DNA of 11,297 nt from JAKAGZ01 sp964412105 (GTDB lineage: Bacteria > Bacteroidota > Ignavibacteria > Ignavibacteriales > Ignavibacteriaceae), in assembly GCA_964412105.1 (NCBI GenBank), contig CAYPNM010000074.1, positions 1 through 11,297 on the forward strand, written 5' to 3'. Shown here piece after piece: positions 1-7,933 of the stretch. The notes beneath the pieces are model-generated. The model was not told the origin of the DNA, did no database searches, and worked only from the letters and a program-made list of their open reading frames with translations. The position numbers and the translations under genes are program-made. Each line of letters opens with the position of its first letter. The stretch's first letter is position 1.

Positions 1-537
1 CTTGATGGATACAAGTGGGAATTTCACGTTATTGAATCCAAGGAAGTGAATGCATGGTGTATGCCGGGAGGCAAGGTTGTAGTTTATACCGGGATACTTC
101 CGATCACAAAAACCGAAGCGGGTTTAGCTGTTGTGCTTGGACACGAAATTGCGCACGCTGTTGCAAAGCATGGAAATGAGAGAATGAGCCAAGCCTTACT
201 TACTCAACTTGGCGGTGCAGCACTTTCAGAAGCAATCAAGAGCAAACCGCAAATGACTCAGAATCTCTTTATGGCTGCTTTTGGAGTCGGTGCACAGGTT
301 GGTATTCTATTGCCATTCAGCAGAACGCAGGAAAGTGAAGCAGACCATCTAGGCTTAATTTTTATGGCAATTGCAGGATATGATCCTCACGAAGCCGTAA
401 ACTTCTGGCAAAGAATGGTTGAAATGCAAAAAGGCAAATCTCCACCCGAGTTCCTGAGTGATCACCCCTCTGATCAGAACAGAATTGAAGATATTAAAAA
501 AGAGTTGCCGGAAGCATTAAGTTATTATAAGAAATGA
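1..537 (+). CDS. M48-family zinc metallopeptidase, 5'-truncated by the window edge
   Basis: C-terminal 178 residues of a zinc endopeptidase of the M48 (Ste24/HtpX/Oma1/LoiP-like) superfamily, which typically acts at or outside the membrane in turnover of damaged envelope proteins. The frame is open from base 1 (reads LDGYKWEFHVIESKEVNAW), so the GTG at 46 is internal and the real start lies upstream of the window. Visible hallmarks: the N-AW-C-MPGGK-VVYTG segment that precedes the active site in this family; the zinc motif HEIAH at 142-156, giving two His ligands and the catalytic Glu; the third-ligand motif ESEAD at 331-345; and the family-typical C-terminal SDHPSDQNRI. No transmembrane segment lies between the HEXXH and ESEAD motifs that would suggest HtpX, so the soluble or lipoprotein Oma1/LoiP/BepA-like branch is more likely. 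The missing N-terminus prevents saying whether it is a lipoprotein. The exact substrate is unknown. Confidence 0.93.
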   Translation, partial: LDGYKWEFHVIESKEVNAWCMPGGKVVVYTGILPITKTEAGLAVVLGHEIAHAVAKHGNERMSQALLTQLGGAALSEAIKSKPQMTQNLFMAAFGVGAQVGILLPFSRTQESEADHLGLIFMAIAGYDPHEAVNFWQRMVEMQKGKSPPEFLSDHPSDQNRIEDIKKELPEALSYYKK

Positions 538-571
538 TTTTATAAATTAGTTTTGATTGGGTTGAAATAAA

Positions 572-1033
572 TTGAACATTTATACAGCTATCGTTTTTGC
601 CATCGCTATGGGTTATCTGGAAGCTGCGGTGGTCGTTTATTTAAGAGAGTTATATTATCCTGAAGGATTTTATATTAAAGAAAAAGTGAAATTCCCCTTC
701 ATTAAATTTGGAGCTGTAAGTGAGCTAAAACCCTTTCCACCTAAAATTATTCTTACTGAAGTCGGTAGAGAGGCTGCTACAATAATAATGCTTGGCGGAT
801 TTGCAGTTGCAGCCGGAAATACTTTTGTGACAAGCCTTGGATATTTTCTTATATTGTTCGGTGTATGGGACATTTTTTATTATGTATTTCTTAAAATAAT
901 TCTTAACTGGCCTGAATCTTTTTCAACCACTGATGTTTTCTTTTTAATACCTGTGCCATGGATTGGACCAGTCTGGCTACCAATTTTTTTGTCCGGTATC
1001 ATAATTGCAATTGGATTGATTATTTTATTATAA
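572..1033 (+). CDS. conserved uncharacterised four-helix membrane protein
   Basis: A 153-residue integral membrane protein of no named function; its pattern looks like a conserved family, but I cannot attach a domain name. Predicted membrane segments are about residues 3-24, 66-84, 86-111 and 132-152, with a soluble loop at 26-62. Charged residues sit in or next to the helices (E17 in the MGYLEAAVVVYL segment, E63 and R66-E67 at the start of helix 2, D100 in the GVWDIFYYVFLK segment), and a polar/aromatic loop LIPVPWIGPVW precedes the last helix; such buried charges usually mean a functional site. The start is TTG at 572, since an in-frame stop (563-565) excludes anything earlier; the next ATG (608) would remove the first half of helix 1. 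No Shine-Dalgarno is visible. It follows the peptidase gene by 34 nt and could share its transcript. Function unknown. Confidence 0.75.
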   Translation: MNIYTAIVFAIAMGYLEAAVVVYLRELYYPEGFYIKEKVKFPFIKFGAVSELKPFPPKIILTEVGREAATIIMLGGFAVAAGNTFVTSLGYFLILFGVWDIFYYVFLKIILNWPESFSTTDVFFLIPVPWIGPVWLPIFLSGIIIAIGLIILL

Positions 1034-1180
1034 CCAATAATTACGTTCGGGATTCGCCTTATCGGATTTAGTCATTTTTTATGATTTTAGCCTAAATTTT
1101 AATTATAATTAGCATTACATACCGTGATATTATTTTAGTAAATTTCCCTTGCTAAAAACAAATGAATAAGTGAGGATAAA

Positions 1181-1642
1181 ATGGTATACAATATCTGGAA
1201 GTTGTTACACATATTTGCTGTAATTATTTTTGTGGGAAATATTACACTCGGACCATTCTGGAAAGCTGCCGCTGACAGAACGAAGAACAGGGATAAAATT
1301 GCTGATACATTAAAAAATCTAATCAGGGCAGACAGACTATTCACTATGCCATCTGTCACATTCCTAATTTTATTTGGATTCGGTGCTCAGATGACTGCAG
1401 GCTATGCAATAGAAACTCCCTGGATCATGTGGGGATTAGCGTTGATTGTTATTTCTGCAATCGCATTTATGGCAAAGGTGGTTCCTTTACAAAAGAAGAT
1501 GTATGCACTTGCCAGTGACGAAAGCAAATTTAATTGGGAGGAATATGAAAAGATGTCCAGGCAATGGAATATCTGGGGCTCAATTGCAACGCTTGCGCCA
1601 TATATTGCTGTTATCTTAATGGTCTTAAAACCCGGCCAATGA
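1181..1642 (+). CDS. DUF2269-like integral membrane protein
   Basis: A 153-residue polytopic membrane protein resembling the DUF2269 family (predicted integral membrane proteins of unknown function). Four hydrophobic segments are visible at about residues 5-27, 52-74, 80-102 and 130-149. The first helix carries the family-like pattern of a histidine (H10, in LKLLHIF-type context) followed by a VGN/VGG turn and LGPFW. A basic loop (residues 29-50) and an acidic/aromatic loop (112-130) separate the helices. The ATG at 1181 is supported by a GAGGA Shine-Dalgarno at 1172-1176, four bases upstream, one of the few clear ones in this window. It is preceded by the longest intergenic gap here (147 nt), so transcription may restart upstream of it, although I see no convincing promoter. 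Its biochemical role is not known; the DUF2269 assignment is from recall of the sequence pattern. Confidence 0.8.
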   Translation: MVYNIWKLLHIFAVIIFVGNITLGPFWKAAADRTKNRDKIADTLKNLIRADRLFTMPSVTFLILFGFGAQMTAGYAIETPWIMWGLALIVISAIAFMAKVVPLQKKMYALASDESKFNWEEYEKMSRQWNIWGSIATLAPYIAVILMVLKPGQ

Positions 1643-1689
1643 TTGGAAAAGTTTAAAAATAATATTAAGACCTTTAACTATCTCTACTT

Positions 1690-4149
1690 ATGACCCGCTG
1701 GCTTAAAATTTTTATTGGTGTCGTCTCTTCTGTAATCGTTCTGTTGATTGTCGCAGGAATTATTTTCTATAGAATGCTCCACGCATCTTTGCCTAAATAT
1801 TCAGGTGAAATTAAGTCAGACAAAATCACGAACGAAATCAAAATCTATCGCGACAGCCTTGCAGTTCCATACATTGTTGCATCTAACGAGGAAGATGCAG
1901 CCTTTGCTCTCGGGTATGTGCATGCTCAGGAAAGAATGTTCACCATGGATCTGGCCAGGCGCGCAGCTGAAGGGAGATTGAGTGAAATTTTCGGGAGTGA
2001 AACTGTTCCTTTCGATCAAATGTTCCGCACTATCGGACTAAAAAGCACTTGTGAAAATATTCTTTCAAAAATGAATCCGGAATCAGTAAAAATACTGGAT
2101 GCTTATGCTAATGGAGTCAATCTTTATATAAAAGATAAAAAAGGAGAATATCCTATAGAATTTGACATTTTGGGCTATAAGCCGGAAAAATGGGAACCAA
2201 TTAACAGCATTGAAATGATAAGGATGATGGGATGGGAATTAAATATCAGTTGGTGGGTTGATATTGCGTATACAGAATTGGTTCAAAAACTCGGAGCAGA
2301 TAAGGTGAATGAAATTCTGCCTGAATATCCTGAAGACGGGCCAACTATAATTCCTTCCTCGATAAAGAACTATCCGAAAATCAGCAGCAATTTCATAGAT
2401 ACTGATAAAAGGTTTCGTGAATTTATGGGCTGGCAAGGAACACATATTGGTTCAAACAACTGGGTTGTTGACGGAAATAAATCGGTAACCGGTAAGCCAA
2501 TTATAGCTAATGATACACATCTTGGTTACAGGGCACCAGGCCCATGGTTTGTTGCAGTTTTACAGGAAGGCGATCAAAACGTTTCGGGATTTACCTTACC
2601 GGGAGTCCCGGGTACTGTTATTGGAAAAAATTCCAATATCTCCTGGACTATGACAAACATAATGAACGACGATGCGGATTTTTACATGGAGAAGCTCGAC
2701 TCTACTAAAACTAAATATTTGTACGATGGTGAATGGAAAAACCTGGACTTAAGAACTGATACTATATTTGTAAAAAATGAAAAACCTATTCCATTAATGA
2801 TTTACTCTACAGTTCACGGCCCAATTGTTTCAGATATTCATCCTTATACTTTCATATACTCTAATCACCTACATATACCGGCAGTAAGTATGAAGTGGAT
2901 GGGTAGCGATTTCAGCGATGAATTCACTGCGATACGCGGTGTGAATAATGCAAAGAACTGGAATGAATTTAAATCATCATTAAAGGATTTTGCTGTGCCC
3001 GGCCAGAATTTTGTTTATGCCGATAAAGATGGGAATATAGGTTATATCTTCGGATCAAAACTTCCGATCAGAAATTCTGATAATCCCGGTTTTGTACTTG
3101 ACGGGACCAGCGACAAATATGAATGGAAGGGTTACATCCCACAAGATCAAATACCGACACTTCTTAATCCATCACAGGATTTTATTGCCTCTGCAAACAA
3201 TAAAACATTAAAGGATTTTAAATATTATATCACAAATCTATGGGAACCTTCTTCAAGAATTGAAAGAATTGACCAACTATTAACGTTAAAAAAGAAACAA
3301 TCTGTAAAAGATTATGAAAAATACCAGATGGATTTTGTTTCACCTTATGCGAAGAAAATCACAAAATATATTTTCCCCGCATTTCAGGATGTAAAAATTA
3401 TAGATAAGAACCTGAAAACATCACTGGAACTATTTAAGTATTGGAACTATGAGATGGATCAGTATAGTCAGGTTCCGGCAATATATGCCACATTCTTAAA
3501 ATATCTTATGAAAAATATCTATCAGGATGAAATGGGAGAAGAACTTTATAATGAATTTGTATTTGTTGCAAATATTCCTTATCGAAGTTTATTGAAGGTA
3601 TTAGGCAATCCGGATTGTACCTGGTTCGATAATGTCAACACCAAAGCGAAGGAAACTGAAAACGATATAATAAGAAAAAGTTTGACCGATGCACTTTCAG
3701 AACTTGAAGATAAGTATGGGAAGGATATTACTTATTGGCAATGGGGAGAGATGCATAAGGCAACTTTCAAGCACGCCTTCAGCGGGTTCTCAGGATTGCT
3801 TGATAAATTTATTGATATAGGTCCTTATAACATTGGCGGCGATGGAACTACAATTTTCAATACAGAGTATCCCTTTTACCAAAGCATTGAAAAGTATCCA
3901 AGGTTTCGTCATGATGAGTTTGAAAACACACTTGGTCCGGTTATGAGGTATATTTATGATTTTTCTAATCCAAATGAATTCTATATGATATTAACAACCG
4001 GTGAATCGGGGAATGTAATGAGCCAGCATTACAAGGATATGACCGGGATGTGGCTGAGAGGAGGATATGTTAAGGTCAAAACCGACGAGCAATCGTTTGC
4101 AGCCGGAAATAAGAAATTGCTTTTAATAGAGAAGGCAGACCATCAGTAA
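1690..4149 (+). CDS. penicillin acylase family (S45) N-terminal-serine amidohydrolase, membrane anchored
   Basis: An 819-residue Ntn-hydrolase of the penicillin G acylase/AHL acylase/cephalosporin acylase family, cleaving acyl-amide bonds after self-processing into alpha and beta chains. An N-terminal hydrophobic segment (residues 5-27) indicates export with a membrane anchor or uncleaved signal. The alpha-chain motif ALGYVHAQERMFTMDLARR is at about 73-91. The autoproteolysis site is G254/S255 in THIGSNNWVV; S255 would be the beta-chain N-terminal nucleophile. Counting from it, D327 and D330 (NDDADF) fall at beta73 and beta76, the positions of calcium ligands in E. coli penicillin G acylase, and PGQN (437-440) supplies the oxyanion-hole Asn. 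Residue beta23 is His (H277, NDTHLG), as in cephalosporin/AHL-type acylases, where penicillin G acylase has Gln. All processing elements appear intact. The natural substrate cannot be told; quorum-signal, peptide or lipid amides are all possible. No Shine-Dalgarno is visible; the gene starts 47 nt after the preceding one. Confidence 0.93.
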   Translation: MTRWLKIFIGVVSSVIVLLIVAGIIFYRMLHASLPKYSGEIKSDKITNEIKIYRDSLAVPYIVASNEEDAAFALGYVHAQERMFTMDLARRAAEGRLSEIFGSETVPFDQMFRTIGLKSTCENILSKMNPESVKILDAYANGVNLYIKDKKGEYPIEFDILGYKPEKWEPINSIEMIRMMGWELNISWWVDIAYTELVQKLGADKVNEILPEYPEDGPTIIPSSIKNYPKISSNFIDTDKRFREFMGWQGTHIGSNNWVVDGNKSVTGKPIIANDTHLGYRAPGPWFVAVLQEGDQNVSGFTLPGVPGTVIGKNSNISWTMTNIMNDDADFYMEKLDSTKTKYLYDGEWKNLDLRTDTIFVKNEKPIPLMIYSTVHGPIVSDIHPYTFIYSNHLHIPAVSMKWMGSDFSDEFTAIRGVNNAKNWNEFKSSLKDFAVPGQNFVYADKDGNIGYIFGSKLPIRNSDNPGFVLDGTSDKYEWKGYIPQDQIPTLLNPSQDFIASANNKTLKDFKYYITNLWEPSSRIERIDQLLTLKKKQSVKDYEKYQMDFVSPYAKKITKYIFPAFQDVKIIDKNLKTSLELFKYWNYEMDQYSQVPAIYATFLKYLMKNIYQDEMGEELYNEFVFVANIPYRSLLKVLGNPDCTWFDNVNTKAKETENDIIRKSLTDALSELEDKYGKDITYWQWGEMHKATFKHAFSGFSGLLDKFIDIGPYNIGGDGTTIFNTEYPFYQSIEKYPRFRHDEFENTLGPVMRYIYDFSNPNEFYMILTTGESGNVMSQHYKDMTGMWLRGGYVKVKTDEQSFAAGNKKLLLIEKADHQ

Positions 4150-4211
4150 TTTCTGTGAAGTTTATGTAATATTATATTAAATTAAAGACTTAGATCAAAT
4201 TAAAGAATAAA

Positions 4212-5177
4212 ATGAAAGTAACGGAACATTTAGAAAAAGCTACGGAACCTTTAATTAGTTTTGAACTGATTCCCCCCAAACGAGGCGGAGATATTAAAAG
4301 TCTTTTGGCAGTAGTTGATGATATAGCAAAGTACAAGCCGCCCTTTATAGATATTACAAGTCATTCTGCGGAAGTGAATTATGAGGAGACTTCCAAAGGT
4401 ATTCAGAAAAAAATTAAAAGAAAAAGGCCGGGAACACTTGGCATTTGTGCTCTTATTCAAAATAAATATAATATTGATGCTGTTCCGCATGTTTTAACAA
4501 AGGGATTTACAAGAGAAGAGACTGAAGATTTTCTGATTGAATTAAGTTATCTCGAAATTGAAAATATTCTTGCAGTTCGTGGTGATGACAACGGTTATGA
4601 TAAACCCATTCCTGAAGGGAAAAGCAAAAACATTTATACATCTCAGCTTGTCAGCCAGATAGTTGCAATGAATAGCGGAAAGTATCTTGAAGAAAATTTG
4701 CTGGATGCCAGACCTTCAAATTTTTGCATTGGCGTAGGTGGCTATCCTGAAAAACATTTCGAAGCGCCAAACCTGAATACCGATATAAGATTCACTAAAG
4801 AGAAAGTAGCTGCAGGTGCGCATTATATTGTAACACAAATGTTTTATGATAATAAAGTCTATTTTAAATATGTGGAGCTTTGCAGAAAAGAAGGAATTAC
4901 TGTCCCAATAATTCCCGGAATAAAAATATTGACTGCAAAATCACATTTGATTAACGTTCCCAAAAATTTCCATATAAATATTCCTGATGCACTTGCAGAT
5001 GAAGTATATGCAGCTCCTCCTGATAGAGTTCTTGATATCGGTGTTGAGTGGGCTGCGAACCAGGTTGAGGAGCTTTTAAGCAAAAATGTTCCCAGTGTTC
5101 ATTTTTATATTTTGCAAAATTCGCTACCTGTAAAAAAATTAATGTCAAGGCTTAAGCTATTTAAACATACTGCCTAA
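4212..5177 (+). CDS. metF: 5,10-methylenetetrahydrofolate reductase
   Basis: A cytosolic FAD enzyme reducing 5,10-methylene-THF to 5-methyl-THF, which supplies the methyl group for methionine synthesis. The 321 residues form a single TIM-barrel without the C-terminal regulatory domain of eukaryotic enzymes, normal for bacterial MetF. Visible landmarks: SFELIPPKRGG at 16-26 (E18 matches the catalytic Glu of E. coli SFEFFPP), DITSH at 47-51, the PHVLTKG segment at 92-98 (compare PHLTC), the flavin-binding RGDD at 123-126, and TQMFYDN at 208-214 (compare TQFFFD). The wording differs from the proteobacterial type and fits the Bacteroidota-like version. Start is the ATG at 4212; no Shine-Dalgarno is seen. 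It stands alone: 62 nt after the acylase and 78 nt before the next gene. No SAM or cobalamin riboswitch can fit in the short leader. Confidence 0.95.
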   Translation: MKVTEHLEKATEPLISFELIPPKRGGDIKSLLAVVDDIAKYKPPFIDITSHSAEVNYEETSKGIQKKIKRKRPGTLGICALIQNKYNIDAVPHVLTKGFTREETEDFLIELSYLEIENILAVRGDDNGYDKPIPEGKSKNIYTSQLVSQIVAMNSGKYLEENLLDARPSNFCIGVGGYPEKHFEAPNLNTDIRFTKEKVAAGAHYIVTQMFYDNKVYFKYVELCRKEGITVPIIPGIKILTAKSHLINVPKNFHINIPDALADEVYAAPPDRVLDIGVEWAANQVEELLSKNVPSVHFYILQNSLPVKKLMSRLKLFKHTA

Positions 5178-5185
5178 CATTTTTT

Positions 5186-5223
5186 AATGATTCATAAATT
5201 TGGTTTTTAAGAGCAGAATCATT
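5186..5223 (+). repeat. 8-bp inverted repeat downstream of metF; possible weak terminator
   Basis: AATGATTC at 5186-5193 and GAATCATT at 5216-5223 are perfect inverted complements with a 22-nt loop; the right arm runs into TTTT (5222-5225). The stem is AT-rich and the loop long, so as an intrinsic terminator it would be weak. A second short inverted repeat, ATCAT-TTTC-ATGAT, overlaps the right arm. It could instead be an operator-like element upstream of the oxidoreductase gene, or chance in AT-rich DNA. Confidence 0.25.
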
Positions 5224-5255
5224 TTCATGATATAAGGAATTAATTGTTATAATTT

Positions 5256-6245
5256 ATGAAAAAAGTCTCCAGAATAAAGAAAATTAAATGGGGGGCAGCT
5301 GGGTGCGGAAGATTTACGGAGCACTCTTTCATTCCGGCTTTGGAATTTCTTCGGAGAAGTATTATCAATTCGGTTTACAGCAAAAGTTCAGCAAGAGCCA
5401 AACAGATTGCTGATAAATATGGTATCCCCAATCACTTTACTAATTATAGTGAATTTTTAAATTCGGACATCAATGCGGTTTATATTGGCAGCATAAACTC
5501 AGATCATTATAATCAGGTAATACAGGCAGCAGAGGCAGGTAAGAATATTCTTTGTGATAAGCCTCTTGCTATGACATCAGCAGAGGCCAATGAAATGGTA
5601 AGAGCCTGTGAAAAAAATAATGTTTTTCTTGCAGTAAATTATGTCCATAGATTTCATCCGCTAGTTACCAAAGCAAAAGAAATAGTTGATTCTCAAATGC
5701 TTGGAAAGTTAAACTTAATTAATATCAATTTTAATATTGATATACCCCCAAGCAATAATTTTAGATTTGATCCGAAGCTGAGCGGCGGAGGTGCACTTAG
5801 AGATCTTGGTACTCATGTTATTGATTTGATGAGATTTTTTGGCGGAGAAGTAATCAGCATTAATGGCGTACTGGATAATATTGTCTATAAATGTGATGTC
5901 GAAGACTTTTCAGCTGCTATTGTTAAGTTTAAGGAATCCGGATACGGCACTTTCAGCGTGTCTTTTAGCAATAAAAAAGGATTTAACAGGATTGAAATAT
6001 TGGGTCATAAAGGGGCGCTTTCAATTGATAATCTTATCGGCAAGAAGAATATTTCATCAAAGTTAACAATACTATTAGAGGGAGAAGCGAAGAAGGCATT
6101 CAGAAAGCGAGGGAACAAAGTGGTTTATCTTTTAAGATCTATACAAAATTCATTCCTTAAAAATGAAAAGCCGTTGATTACGGGTTATGATGGGTATATA
6201 AATATGAAATTAATGGAAGAACTTGAGAGTAAATGTCAGAAATAA
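5256..6245 (+). CDS. Gfo/Idh/MocA-family NAD(P)-dependent oxidoreductase
   Basis: A 329-residue cytosolic dehydrogenase or aldose/inositol/sugar-nucleotide oxidoreductase of the Gfo/Idh/MocA family. The N-terminal Rossmann fold shows the glycine motif GAAGCG at 13-18. The cofactor/catalytic DKP (usual form EKP) is at 101-103 in NILCDKPLAM. The C-terminal alpha/beta domain has HRFHP at 131-135 and SGGGALRDLGTHVIDL at 176-191, with H187 the expected catalytic histidine. Length is normal for the family. The start ATG follows a basic stretch (KKVSRIKKIK) that leads into the first beta strand. A possible AAGGA lies 17 nt upstream, too far for an ordinary Shine-Dalgarno. The 3' end overlaps the class II aldolase gene by 13 nt, implying translational coupling and a shared sugar or sugar-acid pathway. 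The exact substrate cannot be read from sequence; exopolysaccharide or sugar-nucleotide roles are also possible. Confidence 0.92.
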   Translation: MKKVSRIKKIKWGAAGCGRFTEHSFIPALEFLRRSIINSVYSKSSARAKQIADKYGIPNHFTNYSEFLNSDINAVYIGSINSDHYNQVIQAAEAGKNILCDKPLAMTSAEANEMVRACEKNNVFLAVNYVHRFHPLVTKAKEIVDSQMLGKLNLININFNIDIPPSNNFRFDPKLSGGGALRDLGTHVIDLMRFFGGEVISINGVLDNIVYKCDVEDFSAAIVKFKESGYGTFSVSFSNKKGFNRIEILGHKGALSIDNLIGKKNISSKLTILLEGEAKKAFRKRGNKVVYLLRSIQNSFLKNEKPLITGYDGYINMKLMEELESKCQK

Positions 6246-6889
6246 GCAGACTCGTTGAAATCTGTCACAAAGTTTATGAGAAGGGGTTTGTCTCCGCTTT
6301 CGATGGCAACGTTTCAGTAATAACTCCACAAAATACAATTTTAATCACCAGGTCAGCTGTTTGCAAAGGAGACGTAACGGAAAATGATATAATGGAAATT
6401 GATGCGGGAGGAAATATATTGAGGGGAAAAGGGAAAATTTCTACTGAATATAAGGTCCATTTGTATGCATACTCCAGAAGGCCTGAGGTAAACGCGGTTG
6501 TTCATTGTCATCCCGTATATGCAACTGCTTTTGCATCCAGCGGTGAGGGCTTAATGAAAAATGTTTTTCCGGAAGTAATTTTGACTCTCGGAAAAGTTCC
6601 ATTGTGTAAATATACAACTCCCTCAACCGATGATCTGCCTTTAAGTATGGAACCATACATAGAACACTCATGGGCTTTTTTATTTCAGAATCATGGTGCA
6701 GTTACGTTAGGTAAAAGTTTGAGAGATGCATATTTTAAGATGGAAAAGCTTGAACATACGGCGAAAACAATTTTCATTTCAAGGATTCTTGGAGGAGAAA
6801 CTGAAATTCCACGGGAAAAAATTCTTGAATTACTTAATCTCTCAAAAGGAACTTATGGTCTGACACAGGACGAACGAAATATTTTCTAA
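6233..6889 (+). CDS. class II aldolase/adducin family protein (AraD/FucA type)
   Basis: A 218-residue zinc-dependent class II aldolase or epimerase (fuculose-/rhamnulose-phosphate aldolase, ribulose-phosphate epimerase superfamily). Metal ligands are visible as HCHP (H91, H93) and H154 in QNHGAVTLG; E72 in STEYKVH is at the position of the catalytic Glu of FucA. The substrate-phosphate loops appear as DGNVS (24-28) and ITRSAVCKG (38-46), where Arg and Ala replace the Pro and Gly of the usual TPSG; this may tune the substrate. FPEVILTLGKVPL and KMEKLEHTAK are typical of the aldolase subgroup that includes microcompartment-linked enzymes. It starts at ATG 6233 inside the end of the oxidoreductase gene (13-nt overlap). 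Length matches free FucA (about 215), so there is no obvious added encapsulation peptide, though the tail (193-204, PREKILELLNLS) could form a short amphipathic helix. Substrate is not determined. Confidence 0.92.
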   Translation: MSEISRLVEICHKVYEKGFVSAFDGNVSVITPQNTILITRSAVCKGDVTENDIMEIDAGGNILRGKGKISTEYKVHLYAYSRRPEVNAVVHCHPVYATAFASSGEGLMKNVFPEVILTLGKVPLCKYTTPSTDDLPLSMEPYIEHSWAFLFQNHGAVTLGKSLRDAYFKMEKLEHTAKTIFISRILGGETEIPREKILELLNLSKGTYGLTQDERNIF

Positions 6890-6928
6890 AAATTAACAGA
6901 AACTTATTGCAATTGGAAAATCTTTTTA

Positions 6929-7933
6929 ATGACTGATAATAAACTAAAAATTGCCCTTTTGCTCGGCGGATCCTCCTCTGAACGAGCTATTTCCAAATCT
7001 TCATCATCTTCAATATATAAAGCTTTATTAGCGCTAGGTTACGAAACAGTCCTGATTGATCCTGCTTACGGAAAAAATCAACCGAAGGTACCCGAAGCTT
7101 TTTTTAGTGAAAAGGATTTTTCAGAAGTCTCTACCAGGAATTACTTAGAAGCCGTTAATTCTTCTTTGTTTGATGATATTGATATCGCTTTTTTGGGATT
7201 ACACGGGAAATGGGGTGAGGATGGAATAATTCAATCCATGCTGGAAGTCAGAGGTATTAAATATACAGGCTCAAAGGTGATGTCCAGTGCTGTAGCAATG
7301 GATAAGGCTATGTCAAAAATAATATTTATGCAAAGTAATGTAAGTACTCCAAAATGGTTTATGGTTGAAAAGAATAGTTCAGATACTGAAAAAATTAAAA
7401 AAGATATAGATGAAAAAATCGGCTATCCCTGTATAATTAAACCAAATGATGAAGGTTCCACGGTTGGTTTAACTGTATGTAAAAATGTCGATGAAATTGA
7501 TGAAGGATTAAGAATGTCCTTTAAATATTCGGAGAAAACAATAATTGAAGAATTTATAGAAGGACGGGAATTAACAGTTACGATACTTGACAAAACAGCA
7601 TTGCCTGTTCTGGAAATTAAACCTATAAGCGGCTTATATGATTATCAAAGCAAATACACCAAAGGAATGAGTGAATATTTTGTTCCGGCTGATGTTCCTG
7701 TTGATGTCGCTCAATCGTTACAAAAAGATTCACTTACTGCATTTAATGCTCTAGGGTGCCGCGTTTATGGCAGGATTGATTTCAGGTTGAATAAAAGCAA
7801 CCAATTTTTTTGTCTTGAAGTAAACACACTTCCTGGAATGACATCTACCAGCCTAGTACCTAAAATGGCGAAAGCAGTTGGAATTTCATTCGAAGAATTG
7901 ATCGATCGAATTATTAAGCTAAGTCTCCAATGA
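6929..7933 (+). CDS. ddl: D-alanine--D-alanine ligase
   Basis: Cytosolic ATP-grasp ligase joining two D-alanines for the peptidoglycan stem peptide. The 334 residues cover the whole fold: N-terminal LLGGSSSER (11-19; E18 matches E15 of E. coli DdlB), LGLHGKWGEDG (89-99), the ATP-grasp loop KPNDEGSTVG (171-180), the omega-loop LYDYQSKYTKG (236-246), and the C-terminal GRIDF with R282 and metal ligands D284, E297 and N299 (LEVNTLPGMT). The Tyr-containing omega loop argues for D-Ala-D-Ala rather than the D-lactate VanA type. The N-terminal domain has a serine run (24-28) where most Ddl proteins have a short SLxSG-like turn. It begins 39 nt after the aldolase without a visible Shine-Dalgarno and overlaps the next gene by ATGA, so it lies within an operon leading to division and replication genes. 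Confidence 0.96.
   Translation: MTDNKLKIALLLGGSSSERAISKSSSSSIYKALLALGYETVLIDPAYGKNQPKVPEAFFSEKDFSEVSTRNYLEAVNSSLFDDIDIAFLGLHGKWGEDGIIQSMLEVRGIKYTGSKVMSSAVAMDKAMSKIIFMQSNVSTPKWFMVEKNSSDTEKIKKDIDEKIGYPCIIKPNDEGSTVGLTVCKNVDEIDEGLRMSFKYSEKTIIEEFIEGRELTVTILDKTALPVLEIKPISGLYDYQSKYTKGMSEYFVPADVPVDVAQSLQKDSLTAFNALGCRVYGRIDFRLNKSNQFFCLEVNTLPGMTSTSLVPKMAKAVGISFEELIDRIIKLSLQ

Noticed and set aside
1100..1111. 12-nt palindrome TAATTATAATTA containing TATAAT in the 1034-1180 gap
   Set aside because: No -35 partner and pure A/T composition; such palindromes are expected by chance here.
4150..4211. Possible riboswitch before metF
   Set aside because: The 62-nt gap is too short and shows no SAM or cobalamin motif or stable hairpin.
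5248..5253. TATAAT just before the oxidoreductase ATG
   Set aside because: It is only two bases from the start codon, so transcription would begin inside the coding sequence.
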